From positions 62,001 through 126,000 of the forward strand of contig JBJOOR010000003.1 in NCBI GenBank assembly GCA_046051225.1: 64,000 bases of DNA, written 5' to 3'. This document shows, in pieces, positions 7,303 through 16,862 of this stretch. Below the pieces are notes generated by a model, which did not search any database, had not been told where the DNA came from, and saw only the letters and a list, made by a program, of their open reading frames with translations. Origin of the DNA: CAIODY01 sp046051225 (GTDB taxonomy: Bacteria > Bacteroidota > Bacteroidia > Chitinophagales > CAIODY01). Each line of letters begins with the position of its first letter. Position 1 is the first letter of the stretch. The position numbers were made by a program, and so were the translations under genes.

Positions 7303-8653
7303 CGTTGTATTTGTGCCAATTTAAGTCATGTAAATTTCCTAAGAATGGTATGCCTCCATATCTCCCTTTTAGATAATTATTTTCTATATCAATTGTATTA
7401 TGAACCTTGAAATCACTTAAAGAATAAAGTTTGCTGCTCCCCTGTTGGTCTTTTTCAGTAAACCAAATTTCATCTGGACGTAAAATATCTTGGTCAAGTA
7501 AGCTTGATTCATGTGTTGTAAAAATCAATTGCCCTTGAGCTTGTTCATCTAAAGAAAATTTAGAAACAATTTCTTTGATTAAGAGCGGATGAATGCTGCG
7601 TTCGATTTCATCTATGATAAAAATCAAGTTTGAATTAATCAATCTTTCTAATACAGGTACATAATCTATCAACCTAATTGTTCCATCGGATTCTTGTGGT
7701 AAAGTAAATTCTACCCCATTTCCTGATTCATCTTTATGTTCAGAAATGATTCTTTTTGCTACAATTTGGTTATTTTCTTTTACAAGTGAAATTTGTTCAT
7801 GAGTTTCATTATGCCATATTGCCACTGGAGAGTTGGGATTCTTGTCAGCAAGAGCAAACTCTTTTTTTAATGAGTTAAAATCAGATTTATCAAAAAACTC
7901 TTCCACATTTTTTGTCTCAATCTTTAATCTTGAAATTCCAGTGTTAAATGATTTAATCAATTCATTCGCTAGCGTATTTAGTGATTGAATTGTATCAAAG
8001 TTATGTGCTAATCCTTCTATTTTTGTTATAGGAGTAAGAATAAAGAGGATGTTTTCAAACCAATCAAAGGCTTTTTTAGCCAAAACAAATTCCTTGTCAT
8101 ATTTTTTAGCTAAAAATGAAAGCAACAAAGAATTTTTTTCTAAAATTTTTCCTTCTAAAACGGAAGCAAAAAGTACATTTTCTTCTTCCTTTAAATATTC
8201 AGAATCAAACTGTATCGTTTGAATATTGTTTTCAATTTCTCTCTTGAAAACTAACTCGTCTGTGCTTTTTTTACTTTCAGCTAAATACTCATAAATAACT
8301 TGATTGTTTAAAATTGAAATGGCATAATAAAAAATTATTCCTTCGTAAAAAAACTCAATACTCATTTCAATTGGTTCTCCTTGATTTTTGTTAGATAGTC
8401 TGAATTTTTTCTGCTCAATAGTATTGTCAATTTCACCATTCTCAACCATCAATTTAAAAATCTCCATTGCTTTAATTAAATTCGATTTGCCTGAAGCATT
8501 GGCACCATATAAAGCAGAGAGACGCAAAACATCAATCCCACTCACATTAACCTTGTGATGAGGTAGGCGTTGAATTTTATTATTAGGAAATAGATTAAAT
8601 GCTGTTTCTTCTTTGAAAGAAAACAAATTTTTAACCTTAAATTGAATTAGCAT
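7286..8653 (-). CDS. AAA15/AAA21-family ATPase, first gene of a defence-type pair (RloA/AbiLi-like)
   Basis: 455 residues. The N-terminus MLIQFKVKNLFSFKEE is the SMC/RecF-like opening strand typical of OLD-type AAA proteins. Walker A is GANASGKS (50-57), Walker B is LIFIIDEIERSIHP with Asp348-Glu349, and a switch His (His381) lies in FTTHES. Between them is a poorly conserved helical insert, as expected for a sensor ATPase of the AbiL/PARIS type. The ATG is preceded at 17 bp by a TATCTTTG box with TTTG 20 bp further up. Two palindromes flank that promoter. Family assignment is solid at the ATPase level; antiphage activity is inferred. Confidence 0.82.
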   Translation of the reverse strand: MLIQFKVKNLFSFKEETAFNLFPNNKIQRLPHHKVNVSGIDVLRLSALYGANASGKSNLIKAMEIFKLMVENGEIDNTIEQKKFRLSNKNQGEPIEMSIEFFYEGIIFYYAISILNNQVIYEYLAESKKSTDELVFKREIENNIQTIQFDSEYLKEEENVLFASVLEGKILEKNSLLLSFLAKKYDKEFVLAKKAFDWFENILFILTPITKIEGLAHNFDTIQSLNTLANELIKSFNTGISRLKIETKNVEEFFDKSDFNSLKKEFALADKNPNSPVAIWHNETHEQISLVKENNQIVAKRIISEHKDESGNGVEFTLPQESDGTIRLIDYVPVLERLINSNLIFIIDEIERSIHPLLIKEIVSKFSLDEQAQGQLIFTTHESSLLDQDILRPDEIWFTEKDQQGSSKLYSLSDFKVHNTIDIENNYLKGRYGGIPFLGNLHDLNWHKYNDAKPE

Positions 8654-8656
8654 TCC

Positions 8657-8669
8657 GTGAAATTTTCAC
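8657..8669. promoter_or_regulatory. 13-bp palindrome between promoter and start of the defence operon
   Basis: GTGAAATTTTCAC is a palindrome around its central T. It starts 3 bp upstream of the AAA gene ATG and abuts the -7 box. It differs by one base from GTGAATTTTTCAC at 8729-8741. Its position at the likely transcription start suggests a repressor operator. Confidence 0.5.
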
Positions 8670-8670
8670 A

Positions 8671-8702
8671 CAAAGATAAATTATTTCGTTTCAAAAACCA
8701 AA
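8671..8702 (-). promoter_or_regulatory. Bacteroidota-type promoter of the AAA/RloB operon
   Basis: On the minus strand TTTG (8699-8702) is followed by 20 bp and then TATCTTTG (8671-8678), matching the TTTG-N19-TAnnTTTG consensus for the Bacteroidota primary sigma factor. The box lies 17 bp before the start codon, giving a very short leader. Confidence 0.65.
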
Positions 8703-8713
8703 TAAAGAAAGAT

Positions 8714-8756
8714 TAATCCGCAATTAACGTGAATTTTTCACGTTAATTGCGGATTA
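8714..8756. repeat. 20-bp perfect inverted repeat upstream of the defence promoter
   Basis: Arms 8714-8733 and 8737-8756 are exact reverse complements with a 3-nt TTT loop. There is no adjacent long T-run, so it is not an obvious terminator. Its centre contains GTGAATTTTTCAC, nearly identical to the palindrome at 8657-8669. It lies 11 bp upstream of the -33 box. It may be an operator or an RNA hairpin. Confidence 0.75.
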
Positions 8757-8778
8757 GTGAATTGTATTTCTCTCAAAC

Positions 8779-8820
8779 AAAAAAATCCCGAACCACTTTT
8801 CAATGATTCGGGATTTTTTG
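8779..8820 (-). terminator. Rho-independent terminator after the M49 peptidase gene
   Basis: Stem formed by AAAAAAATCCCGAA and TTCGGGATTTTTT around a 14-nt loop, with A/T runs on both sides. It insulates the peptidase transcript from the defence operon that follows in the same direction. Confidence 0.75.
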
Positions 8821-8822
8821 TT

Positions 8823-8894
8823 GGTCATTTGTCATCGGTCATTAGTAAAATGCAATTTTGTATTCACCAATGACCAATGTCTATTGACTAATGT
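8823..8894. repeat. Inverted pair of degenerate heptad arrays
   Basis: Left arm 8823-8843 consists of ggtcatt, tgtcatc and ggtcatt. Right arm 8867-8894 consists of ccaatga, ccaatgt, ctattga and ctaatgt. The right arm read on the other strand resembles the left. The arms are 23 bp apart. The right arm ends one base from the stop codon of the M49 peptidase gene. Confidence 0.65.
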
Positions 8895-8895
8895 C

Positions 8896-10962
8896 TTAGT
8901 TCTTCACTCCTAAGAAAGAATAGTTCTTGCCATATTCCATCATCTGGTCGAAGAATGATTTTGGATATTCAACTTTTACATCCGTAATTTTTTCACCGTC
9001 CATCACAGGCACTAACTTAGGTTGGATAAATCCTTTATAAGGTTTCAAGCCTAAATGAGAATATCTTTCTAACACTTCTTTCAACAAAGTTTGGTCAACT
9101 TTTACACCATAAGTTTCTACCAAATTTTTACCGCCAGCAAAATCACCTTCTGATTTCACACGTTGAATTTCTTTCAATAACTCTCCGAATAAAGTTCTCA
9201 ATTTTTCGTAGTCATTAATTTTCACGTAAGTTTTTCCATCACGTTTTACAAATTCAATCACGTTATCTTTTTTGCCATGTTCGTAAGCCCATTTAGCATT
9301 CAACTGACGATTGCGCATGTGTGCTTCTTCTAAGTTGTCGCCCATTTTCAAACGCGTTAATTGAGAAATCAAACCATTGGTAATGTAGCTGTCATACTCC
9401 GCTTTAGCCACATCCATGTTGGGCATCACTCCAATATCCATCAATTTTTTATCCATGATGTAATACAAACCAACTAAGTCAGCACGTGCTTCTTCCAAGC
9501 AGCTTGCATAGTTTTTCAAAGTCTTATCTGTTGTTTCAACACCAGGGTTAATCTGCCCCGAAGCATGACCAATACACTCATGCATCGAAGTATGTAAATC
9601 GCCACCTAATGCACCATTCTTTTTCACATTTGCAATCACAGCTGAATCATAACCAAATTCATCAAACGCACTTTTCTTAGCACTCATCATGTTGTAAGCA
9701 TCAATGATGTTAGTTAATGAAACTGATTTGCTGCCATGTTCTTTTCTTATCCATTCAGCATTTGGTAAGTTGATACCAATTGGTGTTGATGGAGCAGCAT
9801 CGCCACATTCCACAATCACAGTGATGGCTTTACCAGTAATTCCTTTCACTTCTTTCTTTTTGTGTTTGGCATCAATTGGTGAATTGTCTTCAAAATATTG
9901 TGCATTACCAGCAATAGCGGCAATACGTTTTGTTGCTTCTAAATCTTTAATGCTCAAGCAACTTTCATAGCTTGCTTTTTTTCCAATCGCATCTAAATAC
10001 ACCTCGATGAAACCATTCGTAATATCTACTCTTGAATCCACATCATTCACCCATGCAATGTTGTAGTCGTCCCAAGTTTTTAAATCACCAGTTTTGTAAA
10101 ATTCAATTAACTTTTGAAGTGCTAATTTTTGTTTATCATTTTCAGCAAACGGAACAGCTTTTTCTAACCAATACACCATCTTCTCCATTGCTGCACCATA
10201 CATGCCGCCCACTTTCCAAACATGCTCAACAATTTTACCATTTTCTTTCATGGTTTTGCTGTTCAATCCCCAGCTTGGTGCATTGCCAGCTGATGGCATT
10301 TTAGCATAAAAATCTTCCACTTCCTTTTGTGAAACGCCTTCATAAAAATTGTTGCATGATGCTTTGATGTTGTCAATACCCGGACGTAAGTCAACACATT
10401 TAGGGTCAACATTTTTATCAAAAATTAATGGTTGAATTCTTTTTAAAAATGCATCTATGTTTTCACCTTCATTCATCGGGAAACCTTTTGCATCGCTGGC
10501 TTTAGCAATAGTAGCAAAATATTCTGCTGAACATTCAGGCACAAATTTATCATTGCCATAATGATGATGATTGCCATTGCTGAACCAAAAGCGTCCGCAA
10601 TAGTCATGGAATTTTTTCCAGTCTTCGCTGTTTTTATCTCCATTATAAGTGCTGTAAATATTCTCTAAAGTTTTACGCAGCAAAATGCCGTTTTTATCTT
10701 TTTGGTCATAAATCATATCACGACCACTTAATGCTGCTTCGTATAAATAATACGCCAGCGTTTTTTGTTGTAAACTCAATTCATTGAAACCAGGAATTTG
10801 ATAACGCAACAATTGCAAGTCGGCAAATTCTTCAGCGCCTACTTCAAAGTTTTCTTCTGCTTTTACAGCTTCTTTGGTTTCGGTTTTAGGTTGATTGTTA
10901 CACGAAGGCAACGCAAATGTTGAGGCAGCTAACGCTACAGCAATTGACATTCTTTTTATCAT
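8896..10962 (-). CDS. Dipeptidyl peptidase III-like zinc peptidase (family M49), lipoprotein
   Basis: 688 residues, close to the usual M49 length. The zinc site is HECIGH (residues 461-466, the HEXXGH form specific to M49) with the third ligand in EEARADLVGLY about 25 residues on. This enzyme class releases dipeptides from peptide N-termini. The N-terminus ends in FALPSC, so Cys21 is a predicted lipid anchor and the enzyme should face the periplasm or outer membrane, unlike the cytosolic eukaryotic form. A TACATTTG box lies at 10991-10998 on this strand, 28 bp before the start. It follows the RND efflux operon in the same direction. Confidence 0.92.
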   Translation of the reverse strand: MIKRMSIAVALAASTFALPSCNNQPKTETKEAVKAEENFEVGAEEFADLQLLRYQIPGFNELSLQQKTLAYYLYEAALSGRDMIYDQKDKNGILLRKTLENIYSTYNGDKNSEDWKKFHDYCGRFWFSNGNHHHYGNDKFVPECSAEYFATIAKASDAKGFPMNEGENIDAFLKRIQPLIFDKNVDPKCVDLRPGIDNIKASCNNFYEGVSQKEVEDFYAKMPSAGNAPSWGLNSKTMKENGKIVEHVWKVGGMYGAAMEKMVYWLEKAVPFAENDKQKLALQKLIEFYKTGDLKTWDDYNIAWVNDVDSRVDITNGFIEVYLDAIGKKASYESCLSIKDLEATKRIAAIAGNAQYFEDNSPIDAKHKKKEVKGITGKAITVIVECGDAAPSTPIGINLPNAEWIRKEHGSKSVSLTNIIDAYNMMSAKKSAFDEFGYDSAVIANVKKNGALGGDLHTSMHECIGHASGQINPGVETTDKTLKNYASCLEEARADLVGLYYIMDKKLMDIGVMPNMDVAKAEYDSYITNGLISQLTRLKMGDNLEEAHMRNRQLNAKWAYEHGKKDNVIEFVKRDGKTYVKINDYEKLRTLFGELLKEIQRVKSEGDFAGGKNLVETYGVKVDQTLLKEVLERYSHLGLKPYKGFIQPKLVPVMDGEKITDVKVEYPKSFFDQMMEYGKNYSFLGVKN

Positions 10963-11028
10963 TTTTTAAAATTTATTTTTTTAAGTGTAGCAAATGTAAT
11001 TATAAACATTTTCAACTTATGAAAAATT

Positions 11029-12465
11029 TTATTGCCAACCACCGCCCAATGCTTTATAAACATTGGTTACAGCGTTGAATTGATTTAATCGGGTTTCTAC
11101 CAATTCTAATTGTGCATCTAAAGCATCACGTTGGGTCAATAGAACTTCCAAATAATCAGCACGGGCTGATTTGAATAAATCATTTGAAATTTCAATTGAC
11201 TTGGTTAGCGTTTCTACTTGCTGTTTTTTGAACTCATAAATTTTCTGTTGATTGCTCACATTTGATAATTGCGACGATACTTCAGCAAATGCACTGATAA
11301 GCGTTTTATCATAGTTATAAACCGCTTGAATTTGTCGAGCATTTGAATTTTTGTATTCGGCCGCAATGGCTTTGCGATTGATTAATGGTGCAACTAAATC
11401 GCCTGCTATCGAAGCCAAAAATGATTCGGGCAAAGTGAAAAGATATTTCGGATTAAAAGTTTGCAAACCGATTTGCGATGAAATATCCAACGATGGATAA
11501 AACTCGGCACGGGCAACTTTCACATCTAATTTTGAAGCAGCTAATTCAAATTCAGCCTGACGAATATCTGGTCGGTTCACCAACAATTGCGAAGGCACAC
11601 CAGTTGCAACTTGCGATAATTGCAAGCTCAATAAGCCACTTGAATCACGGGCAATATGTTGAGGAAATCTGCCTAACAACCTATTCAAATTGTTTTCAGC
11701 TTCTTGCATTTTTTGCAACACATCATACTCCAAACTTTGTGAACCCATCACTTCGGCTTCAAATTTTTTCACACCTAATTCGGTTGCAACGCCAGCTTCT
11801 TTTTGTGCTTTTACAATTCGCAAACCATCTTGTTGAATTTTGATGGACTGACGAATAATATTTAACTGATTATCTAAAGCCAATAATTCGTAATAAGAAT
11901 TAGCAACTTCTGCAATCAAATTTGTCAGCACAAAATTTTTGCCTTCCACACTTGCTAAATAGCGATTGAATGCTGCTTTTTTAGCATTGTGTAATTTTTT
12001 CCAAACATCCACTTCCCAACTCAAACTCAAGCCCACTGTGTAATTGGGCAACCAATCGGGAACTAATTTGCCTGGTGTAATATCTGCCGAAGCATCGCCT
12101 GCGCCTTGACTAGTGTAACGACCAACTTTTTCAACGCCTGCATTTCCAATACCATTTACTTTTGGAAATAAATCACCATGACGTTTCATCACTTCATTTC
12201 TGCTGATTTCAATTTCTTGCAAAGTGATAGCCAATTCCTGATTATTTTTTAATGCTGTATCAATCAGGCTGATTAAATTTTTATCAGTAAAAATATTGCG
12301 CCATTTAATTTTTGCAATTTCGGTTGAATCATTTTTCAATCCATTGAAAGTGCTCGGGATGCCTTTCTTTTCGGGTGCTTTGGTCAGCTGCGGAATTTTA
12401 CAACCATTGCCCACCAGCCCAAAAAGAATAACTGTATATATTAAATATGATTTTATGTTTCTCAT
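11029..12465 (-). CDS. TolC/OprM-type outer-membrane efflux lipoprotein
   Basis: 478 residues with two repeated OEP domains: long helices rich in Ala, Asn and Gln, and the conserved LLVNRPDIRQAEFELAASKLDVKVARAEFYPSLDISS block. This matches the NodT/OprM family. A lipobox ending VGNGC places the lipid anchor at Cys22. It forms the outer-membrane exit duct for the pump encoded just upstream; its start overlaps the pump gene by 4 bp. The drug or metabolite transported cannot be inferred from this protein. Confidence 0.92.
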   Translation of the reverse strand: MRNIKSYLIYTVILFGLVGNGCKIPQLTKAPEKKGIPSTFNGLKNDSTEIAKIKWRNIFTDKNLISLIDTALKNNQELAITLQEIEISRNEVMKRHGDLFPKVNGIGNAGVEKVGRYTSQGAGDASADITPGKLVPDWLPNYTVGLSLSWEVDVWKKLHNAKKAAFNRYLASVEGKNFVLTNLIAEVANSYYELLALDNQLNIIRQSIKIQQDGLRIVKAQKEAGVATELGVKKFEAEVMGSQSLEYDVLQKMQEAENNLNRLLGRFPQHIARDSSGLLSLQLSQVATGVPSQLLVNRPDIRQAEFELAASKLDVKVARAEFYPSLDISSQIGLQTFNPKYLFTLPESFLASIAGDLVAPLINRKAIAAEYKNSNARQIQAVYNYDKTLISAFAEVSSQLSNVSNQQKIYEFKKQQVETLTKSIEISNDLFKSARADYLEVLLTQRDALDAQLELVETRLNQFNAVTNVYKALGGGWQ

Positions 12466-15400
12466 TTTTGAATGTCAATTTCTTCGGTTAAAGGATTCTC
12501 TTCTTCATCTTCTACCATTGGATTTTTCTCTGAAATTTTTGCAAAGAAATAATACAAGCCCGGAATAATTAATACGCCAATTACAGTTCCGAAAATCATT
12601 CCGCCTGCGGCTGCGCTACCAATTGTATTATTGCCAATTGAGCCTGGCCCAGTAGCTCTAATCAATGGAATCAAACCAACGATGAACGCCAATGATGTCA
12701 TTACAATCGGACGCAAACGAGCAGATGCACCTTCAACAGCGGCTTGCAAAGGTGTTTTGCCTTCGGCATGACGTTGTACTGCAAACTCCACAATCAGCAC
12801 CGCATTTTTTCCAAGAATACCAATGAGCATTACCATCGCAATTTGTGCGTAGATATTATTTTCCAATCCGAAAATTTTCAAGAAAAAGAATGTTCCAAAA
12901 ATTCCGACAGGAAGCGATAATAAAATTGGTAATGGTAAGATGAAACTTTCGTATTGCGCCGCCAACACCAAATACACGAACATGAAACAGATTAAGAAAA
13001 TGTAAATTGCTTCATTGCCTCTTTTCACTTCATCGTACGAAATGCCTGCCCATTCAATAAAAAATCCTTTTGGTAATTTTTTTTCAGCCACTTCGTTTAC
13101 AGCATTAATGGCTTCTCCACTACTATAGCCAGGCGATGGCGAACCACTCACTTCAGATGAATTATACAAATTATGTCGTGTGATTTCGGTTAAACCATAG
13201 GTCTTTTCAATTTTCATAAATTCTGAATATGGCACCATTTCACCTTTATCATTTTTGGTGAAGAGTTTCAATAAATCTTGCGGCAATGCTCTGTAACTCG
13301 GTAATGCTTGCACCATCACTTTATAGGGTCTGCCAAATTTGATGAAACCTGTTTCGTAATCGCTACCGATTAATGTAGAAAGATTATTCATGGCATCATC
13401 AGTACTTACACCTTTTTGCTGGGCAATATCATTATCAACCGAAAGCATATATTGTGGAAAACTTGCGCTGTAAAATGTGAATGCACCAGTGATTTCTTTT
13501 CTTTTATTCAGTTCTTCTTGCATGATATTGCTCACTGCTTCCATTTTTTTATAATCGCCTGTTCCGGTTTTATCTAGTAATCGTAATTCAAAACCACCAG
13601 CAGCGCCATACCCCGGCAATGCAGGTGGTGGGAAAAATTCAATTTTTGCACCATGAATTGATTTTGCTTTTTCTTCCAATTCTTTCATCACTTCTTGTAC
13701 CGAATGTTTTCTTTCGCCCCATTCTTTTAAATTCACCAAGCAACTTCCAGCATTCGAGCCTGTGCCTTCAGAAAGTATTTCATAACCAGCCATTGATGAA
13801 ACTGATTTAATGTCATCCATGCCCATTGCTATTTTTTGCAATTCTTTCGCTACTTGATTTGTGCGTTCTAATGTAGAGCCAGCAGGTGTTTGAATGATAG
13901 CATAGAAAACACCTTGGTCTTCATTTGGAATAAATCCTGAGGGCACTGTGGTACTAAAATAATAAGTGCCTACACAGAATAATCCTAAAACTGTGAAAGT
14001 CAATACACGACGATTGGCAATTATTCCAACCAAATTTTGATAACGACCAGTGAGTTTTGCAAACCAATTATTAAATTGGTCAATACCTTTTGTAAGAATA
14101 TTTTTCTTTTTGTGAGTACCATGGTTATTTTTCAAAATCATAGCACACATGGCTGGTGTAAATGTTAAAGCCACAACGCCTGATAAAATAATTGCAGTTG
14201 CCATTGTAATAGAAAACTGACGATAGAACACACCAACAGGGCCCGACATAAATGAGATTGGAATAAACACCGAAGCCATTACCAATGTGATGGCAATGAT
14301 TGCACCACCAATTTCTCTCATAGCTGCTTTGGTTGCTTGTAATGGATTGAGATGTTCTTTTTCCATTTTTGCATGCACTGCCTCTACCACGACAATCGCA
14401 TCATCGACGACAATTCCAATGGCTAATACTAATGCGAAAAGTGTAATCATGTTCAACGTAATGCCAAAAAGCGACATGAAAAAGAATGCGCCAATCAACG
14501 AAACAGGAACTGCCAATGCAGGAATTAATGTTGAACGCCAATCACCCAAGAAAATGAATACTACTATACTTACCAAGATAAATGCTTCTAACAAAGTGTG
14601 TAATACTTTTTCAATGGAAGCATCTAGAAATGTGGAAACGTCATAACTTATTTCGTAATGAACACCTTTAGGAAAAGATTGCTTGTTGATTTCTTCCAGC
14701 TTGGTTTTAATGTTGCTGATTACTTCACGAGCATTGCTTCCATACGATTGTTTGATAACAATTGCCGCTGATGGTTTTCCATTTAATGTAGAATACAAAT
14801 CGTAATAAGTGCTACCAAATTCAACATCGGCTACATCTTTCAAATGCACCAATTGCCCATCGGGTAAGCATTTCAGCACCACTTTTTCATATTCTTCTTT
14901 CGAAGTGTAACGACCTTTATACTTCAGCACATACTCAAATGATTGCGCTTGTTTGCCCGAGCTTTCACCTAATCTTCCGGGTGATGCTTCAATACTTTGT
15001 TTGCCCAATGCATCCATCACTTCATTTGCCGAAATTTTGTAAGCCAACATTCTATCAGGCTTTAACCAGATCCGCATGGAATATTCTCTATTGCCCAAAA
15101 CATCTGCAAAACCTACACCCGGCACACGTTTTAATTCGGAAAGAATTTTTAAATCGGCAAAGTTGAATAAGAAATTTTGGTCTAAGTCTTTATCATCGCT
15201 ATACACATTGATGTACATCAACATGTTGGATTCTTCACGAGATATTTTTACACCCTCTCTCACCACCAACGGTGGTAATTTATTGATAACAGCCGCCACA
15301 CGATTTTGAACATTTACTGCATCAATATTAGGGTCAGTACCTAATTCAAATACCACTTGAATGTTACATTCCCCATCATTACCAGCATCTGAATCGATAT

Positions 15401-15629
15401 ATTTTAAACCCGGCACACCATTAATAGCTTGCTCTAATGGAATTACAACTGACTTAATCATCAACTCGGCATTAGCACCTGGATAGTCGGCAATTACGGT
15501 TACTTTAGGAGGAGAGATGGAAGGAAACTGTGTGATAGGTAATTTGATTACTGCTAACACACCCAGAAATACAATAATTAATGAAATAACTATTGATAGA
15601 ACCGGTCTTTGTATAAATCTATTAAACAT
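12462..15629 (-). CDS. RND (HAE1 family) efflux pump inner-membrane subunit
   Basis: 1055 residues with the twelve-helix RND layout. The N-terminus MFNRFIQRPVLSIVISLIIVFLGVLAV is typical of AcrB/MexB. The proton-relay aspartates are in helix 4 (GIVVDDAIVVVEAV), and the helix 10 lysine is in GILGKNAVLIVEFAV. Two large periplasmic porter/docking loops are present. The family exports hydrophobic compounds by proton antiport. It is the central gene of the adaptor-pump-channel operon; 18 bp separate it from the adaptor gene. HAE1-type residues argue against a heavy-metal (CusA) pump. Confidence 0.95.
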   Translation of the reverse strand: MFNRFIQRPVLSIVISLIIVFLGVLAVIKLPITQFPSISPPKVTVIADYPGANAELMIKSVVIPLEQAINGVPGLKYIDSDAGNDGECNIQVVFELGTDPNIDAVNVQNRVAAVINKLPPLVVREGVKISREESNMLMYINVYSDDKDLDQNFLFNFADLKILSELKRVPGVGFADVLGNREYSMRIWLKPDRMLAYKISANEVMDALGKQSIEASPGRLGESSGKQAQSFEYVLKYKGRYTSKEEYEKVVLKCLPDGQLVHLKDVADVEFGSTYYDLYSTLNGKPSAAIVIKQSYGSNAREVISNIKTKLEEINKQSFPKGVHYEISYDVSTFLDASIEKVLHTLLEAFILVSIVVFIFLGDWRSTLIPALAVPVSLIGAFFFMSLFGITLNMITLFALVLAIGIVVDDAIVVVEAVHAKMEKEHLNPLQATKAAMREIGGAIIAITLVMASVFIPISFMSGPVGVFYRQFSITMATAIILSGVVALTFTPAMCAMILKNNHGTHKKKNILTKGIDQFNNWFAKLTGRYQNLVGIIANRRVLTFTVLGLFCVGTYYFSTTVPSGFIPNEDQGVFYAIIQTPAGSTLERTNQVAKELQKIAMGMDDIKSVSSMAGYEILSEGTGSNAGSCLVNLKEWGERKHSVQEVMKELEEKAKSIHGAKIEFFPPPALPGYGAAGGFELRLLDKTGTGDYKKMEAVSNIMQEELNKRKEITGAFTFYSASFPQYMLSVDNDIAQQKGVSTDDAMNNLSTLIGSDYETGFIKFGRPYKVMVQALPSYRALPQDLLKLFTKNDKGEMVPYSEFMKIEKTYGLTEITRHNLYNSSEVSGSPSPGYSSGEAINAVNEVAEKKLPKGFFIEWAGISYDEVKRGNEAIYIFLICFMFVYLVLAAQYESFILPLPILLSLPVGIFGTFFFLKIFGLENNIYAQIAMVMLIGILGKNAVLIVEFAVQRHAEGKTPLQAAVEGASARLRPIVMTSLAFIVGLIPLIRATGPGSIGNNTIGSAAAGGMIFGTVIGVLIIPGLYYFFAKISEKNPMVEDEEENPLTEEIDIQK

Positions 15630-15647
15630 GGTTTTTTCTGTTAGTTA

Positions 15648-16724
15648 TTATTGTGTAAGTTGAAGATTTGAAATGATTGATTTAGGCTCTTGAAATTTGC
15701 AGTTAATTTTTTCGTCTTCTTTCACCAATTGCAAACCATCTACTAAAATTCTGTCATTGGCTTGTAAGCCGCTATCAATCACAAAAATATTTTGCAAGCG
15801 ATATTTTATTTGCACCATTTTCGATTTAACAACATTGTCTTTATCAATGATATAAACAAACACTTTATCCTGCATTTCATAAGTAGCTTTTTGAGGAATG
15901 ATGATGGCATTTTTCACAGGCACTTTCATTCGCACTTTACCAGTTTCGCCATGTTTTAATAATAATTCAGGATTCGGGAATTCAGCTCTGAAAGCTATGT
16001 TGCCCGTTTCTTTATCAAATTCACCTTCAATGGTTTCTACATTTCCTTTGTGCTTGTGTACATCGCCATTTGCCAAAACCAATTCAACAGTTTCTAAATT
16101 TTCTTTCTCCACATTTTTTTTAAAATTCAAATATTCCGCTTCGGGAACATTGAAATAAGCATACATACTTCTGTTGTCAGAAAGTGTGGTAAGCAATGCG
16201 CCTTCGTCAATCAAACTTCCAATCTTTAATGGGATACGATTGATTACGCCATCAAATGGAGCTTTGATATCAGTGAATGACAAATGAATTTTTGCTAATT
16301 CTAATTCAGCTTTTGCCCCATCTAGTTTTGCTTTTGAAATTTTTAATTCAGCATCTGATACAATGCCTTTTGAATTCAAAGATTGAGTATTTAAAAACTC
16401 TTGTTCCGATTGTTTTACTTCTGCATCAGCTTTATACATTTCAGCTTCATAAACCTTCGGCATAATTTTAAATAATGTCTGACCTGCTTTTACAGTGCGA
16501 CCTTCGTCTACTTTAATGCTTTCTAAAAAGCCTTTTTCTTGCGCTCTTAACTCAATGTTTTTTACCGATTGAATTTGCGCCACATACTCTTTCGTATATG
16601 TGGTGTCAATAATCATCGGATTAGTAACTGTGTAAGTAACCTGTTCTTCTTTTTCTGTTTTTTTTGAATGACAACTTGTTATTGCAATCATCAAAGCCAA
16701 TGCTGGAATTAAAAATTTATTCAT
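15648..16724 (-). CDS. RND efflux periplasmic adaptor (membrane fusion protein)
   Basis: 358 residues. Lipoprotein signal MNKFLIPALALMIAITSC anchors the protein at Cys18. The order is the usual one for adaptors: a lipoyl-like half (ELRAQEKGFLESIKVDEGRTVKAGQTLF), a helical hairpin, the second lipoyl half (IKAPFDGVINRIPLKIGSLIDEG), a beta-barrel, and a membrane-proximal end. It bridges the pump and the TolC-like channel. It is the first clear member of the operon. Confidence 0.93.
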   Translation of the reverse strand: MNKFLIPALALMIAITSCHSKKTEKEEQVTYTVTNPMIIDTTYTKEYVAQIQSVKNIELRAQEKGFLESIKVDEGRTVKAGQTLFKIMPKVYEAEMYKADAEVKQSEQEFLNTQSLNSKGIVSDAELKISKAKLDGAKAELELAKIHLSFTDIKAPFDGVINRIPLKIGSLIDEGALLTTLSDNRSMYAYFNVPEAEYLNFKKNVEKENLETVELVLANGDVHKHKGNVETIEGEFDKETGNIAFRAEFPNPELLLKHGETGKVRMKVPVKNAIIIPQKATYEMQDKVFVYIIDKDNVVKSKMVQIKYRLQNIFVIDSGLQANDRILVDGLQLVKEDEKINCKFQEPKSIISNLQLTQ

Positions 16725-16862
16725 TTTTTCGAATTGATTTGAATTTGATTTTATTGTTTAATCGGTTAAGATAAACTGTTATTAATGAAGATGAAAGTTG
16801 CTAATGTTTTTCAATCTAAAATATTAGCCGAGGCAAATTTGCGCCTTACGAAAGTTAAAATT

